This document shows, piece after piece, positions 6,560-13,791 of a DNA stretch of 21,724 bases; position 1 is the first letter of the stretch; every line of letters starts with the position of its first letter. Made by a program: the position numbers and the translations under genes. Below the pieces are notes generated by a model that did no database searches, was not told the origin of the DNA, and saw nothing but the letters and a program-made list of their open reading frames with translations. Source of the DNA: Nonomuraea sp. (GTDB taxonomy: Bacteria; Actinomycetota; Actinomycetes; Streptosporangiales; Streptosporangiaceae); contig JABFVJ010000388.1 of the NCBI GenBank assembly GCA_013362835.1, forward strand, positions 1 to 21,724. The letters run 5' to 3'.

Positions 6560-7705
6560 CACGACGGCCACGATGTTCGCCGTGGCCAGGTCCTCGATGC
6601 GTTCCCAGGGGCGGCCGCGCAGCACGATGAGGTCCGCGCCGAGCCCGGGGGTGATCCGGCCGACGGGCATGCCGATCGAGTCGGCCGCGTCGGAGGTCGC
6701 CGCCCGCAGCGCGGCCTCGGCGTCCATGCCGAGGATGCGGGTCATGTGCACGACCTCGGCGAGCTGGTCGCCGAACTGCACGTGGTGGCCGTTGGCGTCG
6801 GTGCCGAGCACGAAGCGGACGCCGAGCGCCGCCGCCTGGGCGAGCAGCACGTTCCTGGTGGCGACCAGCTCGGCCGCCTTGGCCCTGGCCTCGGGCGTGA
6901 CCGGGACGCGGCCCTCGGCGATGGCCTCGTTGATCAGCAGCGTCGGCGCTACCGGCGTGCCCCGGGCGGCCAGGGCCTCGGCCAGGTCCTTGCTCATGAG
7001 CGTGCCGTGCTCGATCGAGTCGACGCCCTCCTCGACGGCGACGCGGATGCCGTCCTCGGAGTGGGCGTGCGAGGCGACCGGCATGCCCAGCGCGTGGGCC
7101 TCGTCCACGACGGCTCTGATCTCGTCGCGGGTGTAGTTGCGCCAGACGTTCTTGTCGCCGATCGACAGCACGCCGCCGCTGGTGGTGAGCTTGATGCCGT
7201 CCATGCCGGCGCGGGCCCACGTACGCACGAGCTTGCGGCACTCGTCGGGGCCGTCGGCGGTCGGCTTCCTGAACGGGAACGCCGGAGGCACGAACAGGTC
7301 GTTGTGCCCGGCGGTCATCCCCACCACGCCGTGCACCTGGAGGCGCGGGCCCGGCAGCACCCCGGCGTCGAAGACGCGGCGCAGGGCGATCTGGGCCTCG
7401 TCGCCCGCGAGGTCGCGCAGCGTCGTCACGCCGTGGCGCATGGCCCGCTGGGCGTGGGCGGCGCCGTGGAGCACCTGCTCGTCACGCGTGGTGGTGAGCG
7501 GCCAGGTCGCGAAGTCGGGCGGCGTGCCCTCGCCCGCGTAGCCGACCAGGTGCACGTGCGTGTCCACGAGTCCGGGCAGCACGCACAGGTCGTCGTACGC
7601 CGGCGCCGAGGGGCGCACCTCGTCGATGCGGTCGCCGTCCCAGCTCAGATCGACCGGGCCGCGGTGTTCGGTACCGTCCCAGAGAGGGATTCCGTCGAGT
7701 CTCAT
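6524..7705 (-). CDS. Metal-dependent amidohydrolase
   Basis: A 393-residue enzyme of the amidohydrolase superfamily, of the branch that includes imidazolonepropionase-like and Xaa-Pro-dipeptidase-like (prolidase-type) hydrolases. Metal and active-site residues can be placed: H50/H52 (GLVDTHVHL), K172 (GIKLTTSGG, the probable carboxylated lysine of a dizinc centre), H213 (ASHAHSEDGI), H233 (SIEHGT) and D303 (LGTDANGHH). A small beta-sandwich is formed by both ends (MRLDGIPLWDG and GADLIVLRGRPWE, typical of the family). No signal peptide, so cytosolic. The substrate is a cyclic amide, imide or small peptide-like bond, not predictable from sequence. The ATG at 7705 opens the conserved domain; the frame remains open to 7912, but the extra 69 residues look noncoding. 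Placed between pucR and the importer, it probably acts on the imported compound. Confidence 0.88.
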   Translation of the reverse strand: MRLDGIPLWDGTEHRGPVDLSWDGDRIDEVRPSAPAYDDLCVLPGLVDTHVHLVGYAGEGTPPDFATWPLTTTRDEQVLHGAAHAQRAMRHGVTTLRDLAGDEAQIALRRVFDAGVLPGPRLQVHGVVGMTAGHNDLFVPPAFPFRKPTADGPDECRKLVRTWARAGMDGIKLTTSGGVLSIGDKNVWRNYTRDEIRAVVDEAHALGMPVASHAHSEDGIRVAVEEGVDSIEHGTLMSKDLAEALAARGTPVAPTLLINEAIAEGRVPVTPEARAKAAELVATRNVLLAQAAALGVRFVLGTDANGHHVQFGDQLAEVVHMTRILGMDAEAALRAATSDAADSIGMPVGRITPGLGADLIVLRGRPWERIEDLATANIVAVVSRGRLVAGRLP

Positions 7706-7740
7706 TCCGATCGACGCTACCGGAGCTCTCGGGGCGCTGG

Positions 7741-7822
7741 AGGGATCTACGGTCCTCGCGCGGCGCTCTCGTAGGGACCTACAGGGGTTCCCAGGGGTTT
7801 TCCGGGATTCCCGCGTCGCGGG
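7741..7822. promoter_or_regulatory. Repeat-rich control region between amidohydrolase and importer
   Basis: The 215-bp divergent gap 7706-7920 has several repeats. A 12-base direct repeat, AGGGATCTACGG at 7741-7752 and AGGGACCTACAG at 7773-7784, is spaced 32 bp, three helical turns; the second copy also lies in an inverted repeat, GTAGG GA CCTAC (7771-7782). CAGGGGTT occurs twice ten bases apart (7782 and 7792). CCCGCG T CGCGGG is a 6+1+6 palindrome at 7810-7822. These could be sites for the PucR regulator, but this is an inference. Confidence 0.45.
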
Positions 7823-7865
7823 GGCCCGTTCGGAGCCGGCGTGCGAAATTCCTGTCACATGATGG

Positions 7866-7872
7866 TAATAAT
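7866..7872 (+). promoter_or_regulatory. Possible -10 box of the importer operon
   Basis: TAATAAT stands out in GC-rich DNA; AATAAT (7867-7872) matches the -10 consensus at five of six positions. It would give a leader of roughly 40 bases ending in AAGGAG (7911-7916), four bases before the ATG at 7921. No clear -35 box is found, which would fit an activator-dependent promoter. Confidence 0.45.
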
Positions 7873-7920
7873 CGAGGTCTACCGTCCTGACCTGCACGTT
7901 CACGCCGTTCAAGGAGAATT

Positions 7921-8973
7921 ATGGCTACCTTCGACCGTCGCGCGTTCCTGCGGACGACAGGTCTGGCCGGTCTGGCGCTCGGTCTGGCCGCCTGCGGCGA
8001 CAGCGGCGGCGGCGCGCCGGCCTCCTCCTCCGGCGGCGGGTTCGGCACGGCCAAGCTGCAGTTGTCGTGGAAGAAGAACGTCGAGTTCGCCGGCGAGTAC
8101 TTCGCCGACACCAAGGGCTACTTCAAGGCGGCCGGGTTCTCGCAGGTCGAGCTGCTGTCGGGCGGCGGCTCCGGCACCTCGGTCGAGTCGGGGCTCGCGA
8201 CCGGCCGCTGCTGGGCGGGCCTGTCGGCGCCCACGATCACCGCGCCCGCCGTCCTCCAGGGCGCGCAGCTGAAGATCGTCGGCGCGACCTTCCAGAAGAA
8301 CCCGTTCGCGATCATCTCGCTCGGCAAGAACCCGATCGAGAAGCCCGCCGACCTGGCCGGCAAGAAGATCGGCGTCCAGGACTCCAACGAGCTGGTCTGG
8401 AACGCGCTGCTCCAGGCCAACGGCCTCGACGCGACGAGCGTGACGCGGGTGCCGTTCCAGTCCGACCCCTCGATGCTCACCTCCGGCCAGCTCGACGGGT
8501 ACGTCGGCTTCGTCACCAGCGGCCCGGTACGCCTGAAGATGCAGGGCGTCGACGCCACGCACATGCTCTTCGCCGACCACGGCCTGCCGCTCGTGGCCGA
8601 GACGATCACGGTGACGCAGCAGACCATCGACAACGAGCGCGACCGGCTCAAGGCGTTCCTGACCGCCGAGATCAAGGGCTGGAAGGACGCCGTCGCCGAC
8701 CCGGCCAAGTCCGCCGAGCTGGCCGCCACCGTCTACGGCAAGGACCAGAACCTCGACGTCAAGGAGCAGACCGAGGAGGCCAAGATGCAGAACGAGCTCG
8801 TCGTCACCCCCGACTCCAAGGCCAACGGCCTGTTCACGATGACGCCCGAGCTGATCGAGCAGAACATCGCCTCGCTGGCCAAGGCCGGGCTGACCATCAA
8901 GGCCGAGCAGCTCTTCGACCTGTCGGTCCTGGACGAGGTCTACAAGGCCGACCCGAGCCTGAAGCTGTCATGA
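7921..8973 (+). CDS. NMT1/THI5-type ABC substrate-binding lipoprotein
   Basis: A 350-residue solute receptor anchored outside the membrane. The N terminus is a Tat lipoprotein signal: twin arginine [10 protein letters not shown] (residues 5-14), a hydrophobic stretch and the lipobox LAAC with C25 as the lipidated residue, followed by a Gly/Ser-rich linker. The mature domain has the NMT1/THI5-like layout: [28 protein letters not shown], a [13 protein letters not shown] loop, [12 protein letters not shown] and [13 protein letters not shown]. Relatives bind thiamine-precursor pyrimidines, riboflavin, formylaminopyrimidine, nitrate or alkanesulfonates. The [19 protein letters not shown] segment is closest in style to the ThiY-like pyrimidine receptors, but the ligand is unknown. 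ATG 7921 has AAGGAG four bases upstream. Its stop overlaps the ATPase start (ATGA, 8970-8973). Confidence 0.9.
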   Translation: MATFDRRAFLRTTGLAGLALGLAACGDSGGGAPASSSGGGFGTAKLQLSWKKNVEFAGEYFADTKGYFKAAGFSQVELLSGGGSGTSVESGLATGRCWAGLSAPTITAPAVLQGAQLKIVGATFQKNPFAIISLGKNPIEKPADLAGKKIGVQDSNELVWNALLQANGLDATSVTRVPFQSDPSMLTSGQLDGYVGFVTSGPVRLKMQGVDATHMLFADHGLPLVAETITVTQQTIDNERDRLKAFLTAEIKGWKDAVADPAKSAELAATVYGKDQNLDVKEQTEEAKMQNELVVTPDSKANGLFTMTPELIEQNIASLAKAGLTIKAEQLFDLSVLDEVYKADPSLKLS

Positions 8974-9722
8974 CGGGGATCGTCATCTCGGGGCTGACCA
9001 AGACGTTCGCCAAGGGGGTGACCGCGCTCGACGGCGTGGACCTCCAGACGTCCAAGGGCTCGTTCCTGTCCCTGCTCGGGCCGTCGGGCTGCGGCAAGTC
9101 GACCGTCCTGCGCATCCTCGCCGGGCTGGAACGGCCGACGTCCGGGGAGATCCGGGTCAACGGCGAGACCCCCGAGGAGCTGCGCAGGAGCCACCACCTC
9201 GGGATCGCGTTCCAGGACTCGGCGCTGCTGCCGTGGCGCAGCGTCGCGGCCAACATCCGCCTTCCCCTGGAGGTGGCGGGGCTCAAACCGGAGCCGGGCG
9301 CGATCGACGATCTGATCAAGCTGGTCGGCCTCGAAGGCTTCGAGAAGGCACGGCCGGCCGAGCTGTCCGGCGGCATGCGGCAGCGCGTGTCGATCGCCCG
9401 CGCGCTGGTGGTCAAGCCCAGCGTGCTGCTGCTGGACGAGCCGTTCGGCGCCCTCGACGACATGACCAGGCAGCGGCTCAACCTGGAGTTGCTGCGCATC
9501 TGGACCGAGAAGCCGGCCACGACGCTGATGGTCACCCACGGCATCGGCGAGGCGATCTTCCTCTCCGACGTGGTCGCCGTCATGAGCCCCCGCCCCGGAC
9601 GGGTCGTGGAGATGGTCGAGATCGACCTGCCGCGTCCCCGTACCCCCGACATGATGCGCACCCCCGAGTTCCACGCCATCCACGACCACCTCAGCGAGCT
9701 GCTGTTCGGGCACGGCTCATGA
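8970..9722 (+). CDS. ABC importer ATPase (SsuB/TauB/ThiZ type)
   Basis: A 250-residue nucleotide-binding subunit that powers the importer at the cytoplasmic face. Motifs: Walker A GPSGCGKS (37-44), Q-loop Q82 ([10 protein letters not shown]), signature LSGGM (132-136), Walker B VLLLDE (152-157) and the switch histidine H190 ([14 protein letters not shown]). The [15 protein letters not shown] and [11 protein letters not shown] segments are typical of the taurine, alkanesulfonate, nitrate and pyrimidine importers and fit the binding protein upstream. It overlaps both neighbours by a few bases (ATGA at 8970-8973 and ATGA at 9719-9722), so the proteins are made by coupled translation. The frame extends upstream inside the binding-protein gene, but that part is out of frame with any family sequence. 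Confidence 0.93.
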   Translation: MTGIVISGLTKTFAKGVTALDGVDLQTSKGSFLSLLGPSGCGKSTVLRILAGLERPTSGEIRVNGETPEELRRSHHLGIAFQDSALLPWRSVAANIRLPLEVAGLKPEPGAIDDLIKLVGLEGFEKARPAELSGGMRQRVSIARALVVKPSVLLLDEPFGALDDMTRQRLNLELLRIWTEKPATTLMVTHGIGEAIFLSDVVAVMSPRPGRVVEMVEIDLPRPRTPDMMRTPEFHAIHDHLSELLFGHGS

Positions 9723-10468
9723 GACGGCTGCAGGGCCTGGTCGGCGTCCTCGCCCTGGTCGCGCTCTGGTGGCTGCTCGCCGTGACCGTGTTCGCGGACG
9801 GCGGCGCGGTGCCGACGCCGTGGGCGGTGCTCTCCTCGATGGCCCAGGACGGCTGGGCCTTCTACGGCCCCAACGCCACCGCCACGCTGTCGGCGGCGCT
9901 GGAGGGCTTCCTGTGGGGCAACGGCCTGGCCATCGGCGTGGCGCTGCTGGTGCTGCTGGTGCCGAGGCTCGAAGCGGTCGCCACCCAGCTCGCCGTGATC
10001 AGCTACTGCGTCCCGCTGCTGGCCATCGGGCCGATCGTGCTCGTCGTCCTCGGCGGTGACGCGACCGTGGTCTTCCTCGCCGCCATCTCGGTCTTCTTCA
10101 CCACCCTGATCGGCGCGCTGCTCGGGCTGCGCTCGGCCGACCGGGCGAGCCTCGACCTCGTCACCGTCTACGGCGGCGGCCGCCTGGCCAGGCTCCGCTA
10201 CGTGCAGACGATCGCGGCGCTGCCGAGCACGTTCGCCGGGCTGAAGATCTCCGCGCCGTCCGCGCTGCTCGGCGCGATCATCGGCGAGTACCTGGGCAGC
10301 AACGACCAGGGGCTGGGCGTGTCGCTGATGATCTCCCAGCAGCAGTTCCAGGTGTCGCGCACGTGGGGGCTCGCGCTGGTCGCGGGGCTGATCGCCGGTC
10401 TCGGGTACGCCGTCGTCGCGCTGGTCGCCAGGATCGTCACGCCGTGGTCGCAGGGGAGGCCGTCGTGA
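9719..10468 (+). CDS. ABC importer permease, first subunit
   Basis: A 249-residue inner-membrane permease of the BPD_transp_1 superfamily, with about six membrane helices. The coupling loop that docks on the ATPase is visible as [41 protein letters not shown] (the EAA-type motif, about residues 150-190). The start ATG overlaps the ATPase stop and the stop overlaps the GTG of the second permease. The protein is fairly short, missing the longer N-terminal arm of many SsuC-like permeases. Because a different permease is encoded immediately downstream, the transmembrane channel is probably a heterodimer; most SsuC/TauC-type importers use one permease twice. Confidence 0.9.
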   Translation: MRRLQGLVGVLALVALWWLLAVTVFADGGAVPTPWAVLSSMAQDGWAFYGPNATATLSAALEGFLWGNGLAIGVALLVLLVPRLEAVATQLAVISYCVPLLAIGPIVLVVLGGDATVVFLAAISVFFTTLIGALLGLRSADRASLDLVTVYGGGRLARLRYVQTIAALPSTFAGLKISAPSALLGAIIGEYLGSNDQGLGVSLMISQQQFQVSRTWGLALVAGLIAGLGYAVVALVARIVTPWSQGRPS

Positions 10469-11238
10469 TCGCACGTACCGTGCTGCGGGTGGTCGGGCCG
10501 CTCGCGCCTTCCGTGGTCATCGTCGTGGCCGCGTGGTGGCTGCTGCTGGAGGCGTTCGGGATCAGCCCGCTCGTGGGCAAGCGGCCGCCGCAGGTCTGGG
10601 AGTACCTGACCTCGTCGGCCGCCCATCGGGAGGCCGTGTTCGGCGCGCTCGGCATCACGGTCAGGGACGCGTTGATCGGGTTCACCTGCGGCCTGGTCGC
10701 GGCGATGGCCGTCGCGGTGGCGTTCGTGCTGTTCCGTACGGTCGAGCAGACGTTCATGCCGGTCGCGATGTTGCTGCGCTCGGTGCCGCTGGTCGTGATG
10801 ACGCCGCTGATCACGCTGGTCTTCGGCCGCGACCTCGCCGGCGTGGCCGTCATCGGCGGCATCGTGGTCTTCTTCCCCGCGCTGGTGAACATCGCCTTCG
10901 GGCTGCGCTCGGCCTCTCCGCAGGCCACCGACCTGATCATGGCGTACGGCGGGACCCGGCTGACCGTGCTGCGCAAGGTCGCGGTGCCGACGGCGATGCC
11001 CGCGGTGTTCGCCTCGGCCAGGATCTCCGTGCCCGCCTCGATCATCGGCGCGCTCATCGCGGAATGGCTGGCCACCGGGAAGGGCATCGGGGCCGAGATC
11101 CTGCGGGCGATCGGCGGGTTCCGCTACGACGAGGTGTGGGCGGACATCGTGGTGGTCACGGCGGTGTCGATCCTCGCGTACGCGGTCGTCGGCGTGGTCG
11201 AGTCGCTGGTCCTGGCGCGGTTCTCCGACCGGGCCTGA
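10465..11238 (+). CDS. ABC importer permease, second subunit
   Basis: A 257-residue membrane permease of the same superfamily as the preceding gene but clearly different in sequence. It has an N-terminal membrane helix (APSVVIVVAAWWLLLEAFG), the VGKRPPQVWEYL linker typical of SsuC/ThiX-like permeases, and a coupling motif MAYGGTRLTVLRKVAVPTAMPAVFASARISVPASIIGALIAEW. The GTG at 10465 is chosen because GGGGAGG lies just upstream and GTGA overlaps the previous stop (10465-10468); the frame is open further upstream, but that part does not look like protein. It is the last gene of the operon and a large hairpin follows at 11247. It probably pairs with the first permease. Confidence 0.92.
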   Translation: MIARTVLRVVGPLAPSVVIVVAAWWLLLEAFGISPLVGKRPPQVWEYLTSSAAHREAVFGALGITVRDALIGFTCGLVAAMAVAVAFVLFRTVEQTFMPVAMLLRSVPLVVMTPLITLVFGRDLAGVAVIGGIVVFFPALVNIAFGLRSASPQATDLIMAYGGTRLTVLRKVAVPTAMPAVFASARISVPASIIGALIAEWLATGKGIGAEILRAIGGFRYDEVWADIVVVTAVSILAYAVVGVVESLVLARFSDRA

Positions 11239-11246
11239 GAAGTGGC

Positions 11247-11293
11247 GGGCCCGGCCGCCGCCCCTGTGTGCGGGGAGGGGCGCGGCCGGACCC
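11247..11293 (+). terminator. GC-rich hairpin after the importer operon
   Basis: Arms at 11247-11264 and 11277-11293 pair almost completely (GGGCCCGGCCG... with ...CGGCCGGACCC), with a 12-base loop. It begins nine bases after the last permease stop. There is no long T run, as often in actinomycete terminators. A second, weaker inverted repeat follows at 11381-11388/11404-11411. Confidence 0.7.
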
Positions 11294-11444
11294 GCGGGGA
11301 AGGGAGCGTGTGGGCGTGCGGTGGGTAACCGGCTGGGGGTGTGGCCGGTGAAGGCCCCGACGCTCCCGCGAGAGGTTCACGGGGGTGCTGAATCAGAATT
11401 CTTGCGCCCCCAAGTCGCCCTTGTACTGAAATCGCCGCTTATAT

Positions 11445-11473
11445 CTGGAGTTCCAGGTAGTTGATCGGTCAAC
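11445..11473. repeat. Two adjacent short palindromes in a convergent gap
   Basis: CTGGA GT TCCAG (11445-11456) and GTTGA TCGG TCAAC (11460-11473) stand side by side in the 280-bp gap between two convergent genes, where no promoter for a known gene is expected. I see no ORF with coding character here. They could form RNA hairpins or be protein sites; function unknown. Confidence 0.4.
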
Positions 11474-11474
11474 C

Positions 11475-11507
11475 ACGACGGCCCTCCGGACGTCGGAGGG
11501 CCGTCGT
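11475..11507 (-). terminator. Terminator of the carboxypeptidase gene
   Basis: ACGACGGCCCTCCG at 11475-11488 and its exact reverse complement at 11494-11507 form a perfect 14-bp stem around a five-base loop. It lies 11 bp beyond the stop codon of the minus-strand carboxypeptidase gene at 11519. The stem is symmetric, so it may also block readthrough from the importer operon. Confidence 0.85.
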
Positions 11508-11518
11508 TCACCGGTTCG

Positions 11519-13063
11519 CTAGCACTGGGCCGGCTTCAGCCACGAGCACTCCAGGTCGCCCGCCGCGCTCTGGCCGGCCGACCTGAGCTGGGCGGTGACG
11601 TCGGTCGCCGTGGTCCGCGAGAACTGGGCCAGCCGGACGGCGATCTTGTCCTCGATGTCCTTCGGCGAGCCGGACAGGTACTGGTTCAGCATGATCGAGA
11701 AGACCAGCGGCTCGCCCTCGGCGCTGGTCACGTAGCCCGACAGCGCGGTCACGCCGGTCAGCGAGCCCGTCTTGGCGTGGACGTTGTTCGCGGCCGGCGT
11801 GTTCGCCATCCGGCTGCGCAGCGTGCCGCCGGTGAACCGGTCGGAGTTGCCGGCGATGGGCAGGGCCTCGTACCAGGTGGAGAACCACGGCTTGGCCCGT
11901 ACGGCGGACAGGAGCTGCACGATCGAGCCCGGCGAGAAGCCGTCGCGGCGCGACAGCCCGGAACCGTCCCGCATGTTGATCACCTGGACGCCGTTCGCCT
12001 TGGCGAAGTCCGTGCTGACCTTGAGCCCGGCCGACCAACTGCCCTGGTTCGCGACCTTGCGGCCCATGGCCTTGGTGAGGATCTCGGCGTGCATGTTGTT
12101 GCTCAGCTTCAGGAACGGCACCAGCAGCTCGCCGAGCGTCATCGACTCGTGCCTGGCCAGCTCGCCCGCCCCCGCCGGAGCCGCGCCCGTCACGGTCGGC
12201 CCGAGCACCCTGACGCCGTGCTTGGCCAGGGACTTGCGGAACAGCGACGACACGTACGCCGTGGGGTCGTCCACGGCCACCCACTCCTGGTACGGGTCCG
12301 CGACCGTACCGGTGATCACGACGGTCCGCGTGGCGTGCTGCCGTTCGATGAGCACGTCGGTCTCGGCGCCCACGGTGGCCTTGTTGACGATCTTCAGGTA
12401 GTCGGTCTCGGGGGTCGTCGAGACCTTGACCTTGCCGCCGTCGGCCGCCACCGAGACGATCACCGAGCCGGCGTCGTAGTCGCGGTCGGGCGAGGCGGTC
12501 AGCGCGGAGATGGGCGCGTTGTAGTAGGCGGTCTCGTCGTCCCACGCCCAGTCGTTGCCGAGCCGCTGCCCGTCGAACCAGGTGTCGTCGGCGACCAGTT
12601 TGCCGGTGACGACCTTGACGCCGGCGCCGGCGACCTTGGCCGCCAGCGCGTCGTAGTCCTCGGCCAGCATCGTCGGGTCGCCGGTGCCGCGCAGCACCAG
12701 GTCGCCGGTGAGCACCGAGCCGACCTTGCGGCCGGCGTTCAGGACGGTGGTCGGGAAGCGGTAGTCGAGCCCGAGCGTCTCGGCCGCCGCGGCCGAGGTG
12801 AACAGCTTGGTGTTGGACGCCGGCGTCAGGAGCTTGCCCGCGTCGGTGGCGTAGAGCTCCTCTCCGGTCGCGGCGCTCCTGACGACGACGCCCGCCCTGG
12901 CGATCGTGAGCCGCGAGTCGCTGAGGATCTTGTTGATGTCCTGGGTCAGGTCGGCCACGCCGGGGGAGGGGTCGAGGGCGACCGCTGGACTGGAGGGGCC
13001 GGACGCCCACGCGAGGGCCGCGACGAGCGTGCCCGCGACGAGGGAGGCTGAGGTACGCCGCAT
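11519..13063 (-). CDS. dacB: D-alanyl-D-alanine carboxypeptidase, S13 (PBP4-type)
   Basis: A 514-residue exported penicillin-binding protein that trims or cleaves peptidoglycan peptide cross-links outside the membrane. A Sec-type signal peptide covers about residues 1-30 (MRRTSASLVAGTLVAALAWASG...VALD). The three penicillin-binding motifs are present: SxxK as S83-NTK86 (PASNTKLF), SxN as S321-N-N323 (LKLSNN) and KTG as K431-T-G433 (HAKTGS). The long insert between the first two is typical of S13/PBP4 enzymes. Two cysteines near the C terminus (C506, C514) could form a disulfide that closes the tail. The ATG at 13063 has GGAG seven bases upstream. It lies 87 bp downstream of the FHA gene on the same strand; the gap contains AAATA TCCG TATTT (13129-13142), a small inverted repeat. 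The symbol follows the family name by homology. Confidence 0.93.
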   Translation of the reverse strand: MRRTSASLVAGTLVAALAWASGPSSPAVALDPSPGVADLTQDINKILSDSRLTIARAGVVVRSAATGEELYATDAGKLLTPASNTKLFTSAAAAETLGLDYRFPTTVLNAGRKVGSVLTGDLVLRGTGDPTMLAEDYDALAAKVAGAGVKVVTGKLVADDTWFDGQRLGNDWAWDDETAYYNAPISALTASPDRDYDAGSVIVSVAADGGKVKVSTTPETDYLKIVNKATVGAETDVLIERQHATRTVVITGTVADPYQEWVAVDDPTAYVSSLFRKSLAKHGVRVLGPTVTGAAPAGAGELARHESMTLGELLVPFLKLSNNMHAEILTKAMGRKVANQGSWSAGLKVSTDFAKANGVQVINMRDGSGLSRRDGFSPGSIVQLLSAVRAKPWFSTWYEALPIAGNSDRFTGGTLRSRMANTPAANNVHAKTGSLTGVTALSGYVTSAEGEPLVFSIMLNQYLSGSPKDIEDKIAVRLAQFSRTTATDVTAQLRSAGQSAAGDLECSWLKPAQC

Positions 13064-13150
13064 GGGGTCTCCAAGGGACTGGGGGATCGCCTGAGAGCAT
13101 GAATCAGCGCGGCCACCCTGTAATCCGCAAATATCCGTATTTCTAGAGGT

Positions 13151-13702
13151 TCAGAAGGACGGCTGGCCCGAGCTCAGCAGGAACCCGCAGTCGCCGAAGG
13201 AGACCTCGTCGCCCGACTTGACCCGGGCGGGCCCCACCAGCCGCCACCCGTTGAGCCTGGTGCCGTTGAGCGAGCCGAGATCGACGAGCAGCCAGCCGCC
13301 GTCGCCCTCGCGCCGCAGCTCGGCGTGGACCCGCGAGACCGTCAGGTCGGACAGCACCAGGTCGCAGGCCGATCCGCGGCCCACGACGTAGCGCAGCCGG
13401 TCGTCGTCGGGCAGCGCGAGCCGGGGCAGCCGCGGCCGCCGCCAGGCCGACTGCAGCCGCGTGGTGAACTCCGACACCGACGAGACCGCGTCGGTGAGCC
13501 GCTGCCTGAGCGTCTGCCGCCGCGGCAGGTCGGCCACCAGCTCGTCGAGTTCGTGCTGGTTACGCGCGCGCAACGCCTGGTCGACCCGGCCGACGAAGGT
13601 GTCGTGGGAGATCCGGCCCTCCACGGCCCGGTGCTTGAGCTCGTCGATCGCGCGGTCGCGTTCCCCGTCTGAGGCGCGGAACGGCGGATGCGTGGAGCTC
13701 AT
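13151..13702 (-). CDS. DUF1707-FHA domain protein
   Basis: A 183-residue cytoplasmic signalling protein. The N-terminal DUF1707 domain (about 8-60; RASDGERDRAIDELKHRAVEGRI...) is an actinobacterial module of unknown role. A basic linker (61-98) leads to a forkhead-associated domain (about 103-178) that binds phosphothreonine, with all key positions: GRGS (108-111), SRVH (123-126) and NGT (146-148) with N151. No membrane segment. No Ser/Thr kinase gene is near, so its partner is unknown; the adjacent cell-wall peptidase gene downstream on the same strand hints at a link with envelope growth, but this is speculative. The ATG at 13702 is supported by a promoter whose -10 box lies six bases before it, giving a leaderless message; the frame extends upstream but no ribosome site is seen there. 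It diverges from the second PadR gene. Confidence 0.9.
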   Translation of the reverse strand: MSSTHPPFRASDGERDRAIDELKHRAVEGRISHDTFVGRVDQALRARNQHELDELVADLPRRQTLRQRLTDAVSSVSEFTTRLQSAWRRPRLPRLALPDDDRLRYVVGRGSACDLVLSDLTVSRVHAELRREGDGGWLLVDLGSLNGTRLNGWRLVGPARVKSGDEVSFGDCGFLLSSGQPSF

Positions 13703-13708
13703 GACCCG

Positions 13709-13738
13709 AGTATCGGCCTGAACCGCGTTCCGTGTCCA
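13709..13738 (-). promoter_or_regulatory. Promoter of the FHA gene
   Basis: On the minus strand, TGGACA (13738-13733; five of six to the -35 consensus) and GATACT (13714-13709) are 18 bp apart. The ATG at 13702 begins six bases after the -10 box and lacks a ribosome binding site, so the mRNA should be leaderless. Confidence 0.65.
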
Positions 13739-13754
13739 GAATACGCGGATCAGG

Positions 13755-13783
13755 TTGCCAACGCCATACCCGGTATGCATACT
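13755..13783 (+). promoter_or_regulatory. Promoter of the second PadR operon
   Basis: TTGCCA (13755-13760; five of six to the -35 consensus), a 17-bp spacer and CATACT (13778-13783) form a convincing promoter. The ATG at 13792 starts eight bases after the -10 box without a Shine-Dalgarno sequence, implying a leaderless transcript. Confidence 0.7.
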
Positions 13784-13789
13784 CAGTAT
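13765..13789. promoter_or_regulatory. Double palindromic operator
   Basis: CATACC C GGTATG (13765-13777) fills the spacer of the promoter, and ATACT C AGTAT (13779-13789) covers the -10 box and transcription start. Their centres are 13 bp apart, a little more than one helical turn. AT-containing palindromes of this style over padR-gene promoters are the usual sites of autorepression; binding by the PadR protein encoded next door is an inference. Confidence 0.65.
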
Positions 13790-13791
13790 CT

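Noticed and set aside
7706..7912. N-terminal extension of the amidohydrolase by 69 residues
   Set aside because: The added segment has no family resemblance and lies across the divergent control region; the ATG at 7705 opens the known domain.
7706..7920. TPP or other riboswitch before the importer operon
   Set aside because: I looked for the conserved TPP-riboswitch core (CTGAGA and the partner segment) because the receptor is NMT1/THI5-like, and did not find it; the likely leader is only about 40 bases.
13064..13150. Transcription terminator between the FHA gene and the carboxypeptidase gene
   Set aside because: The only inverted repeat (13129-13142) has a five-base AT-rich stem, too weak for a terminator; it may be an operator.
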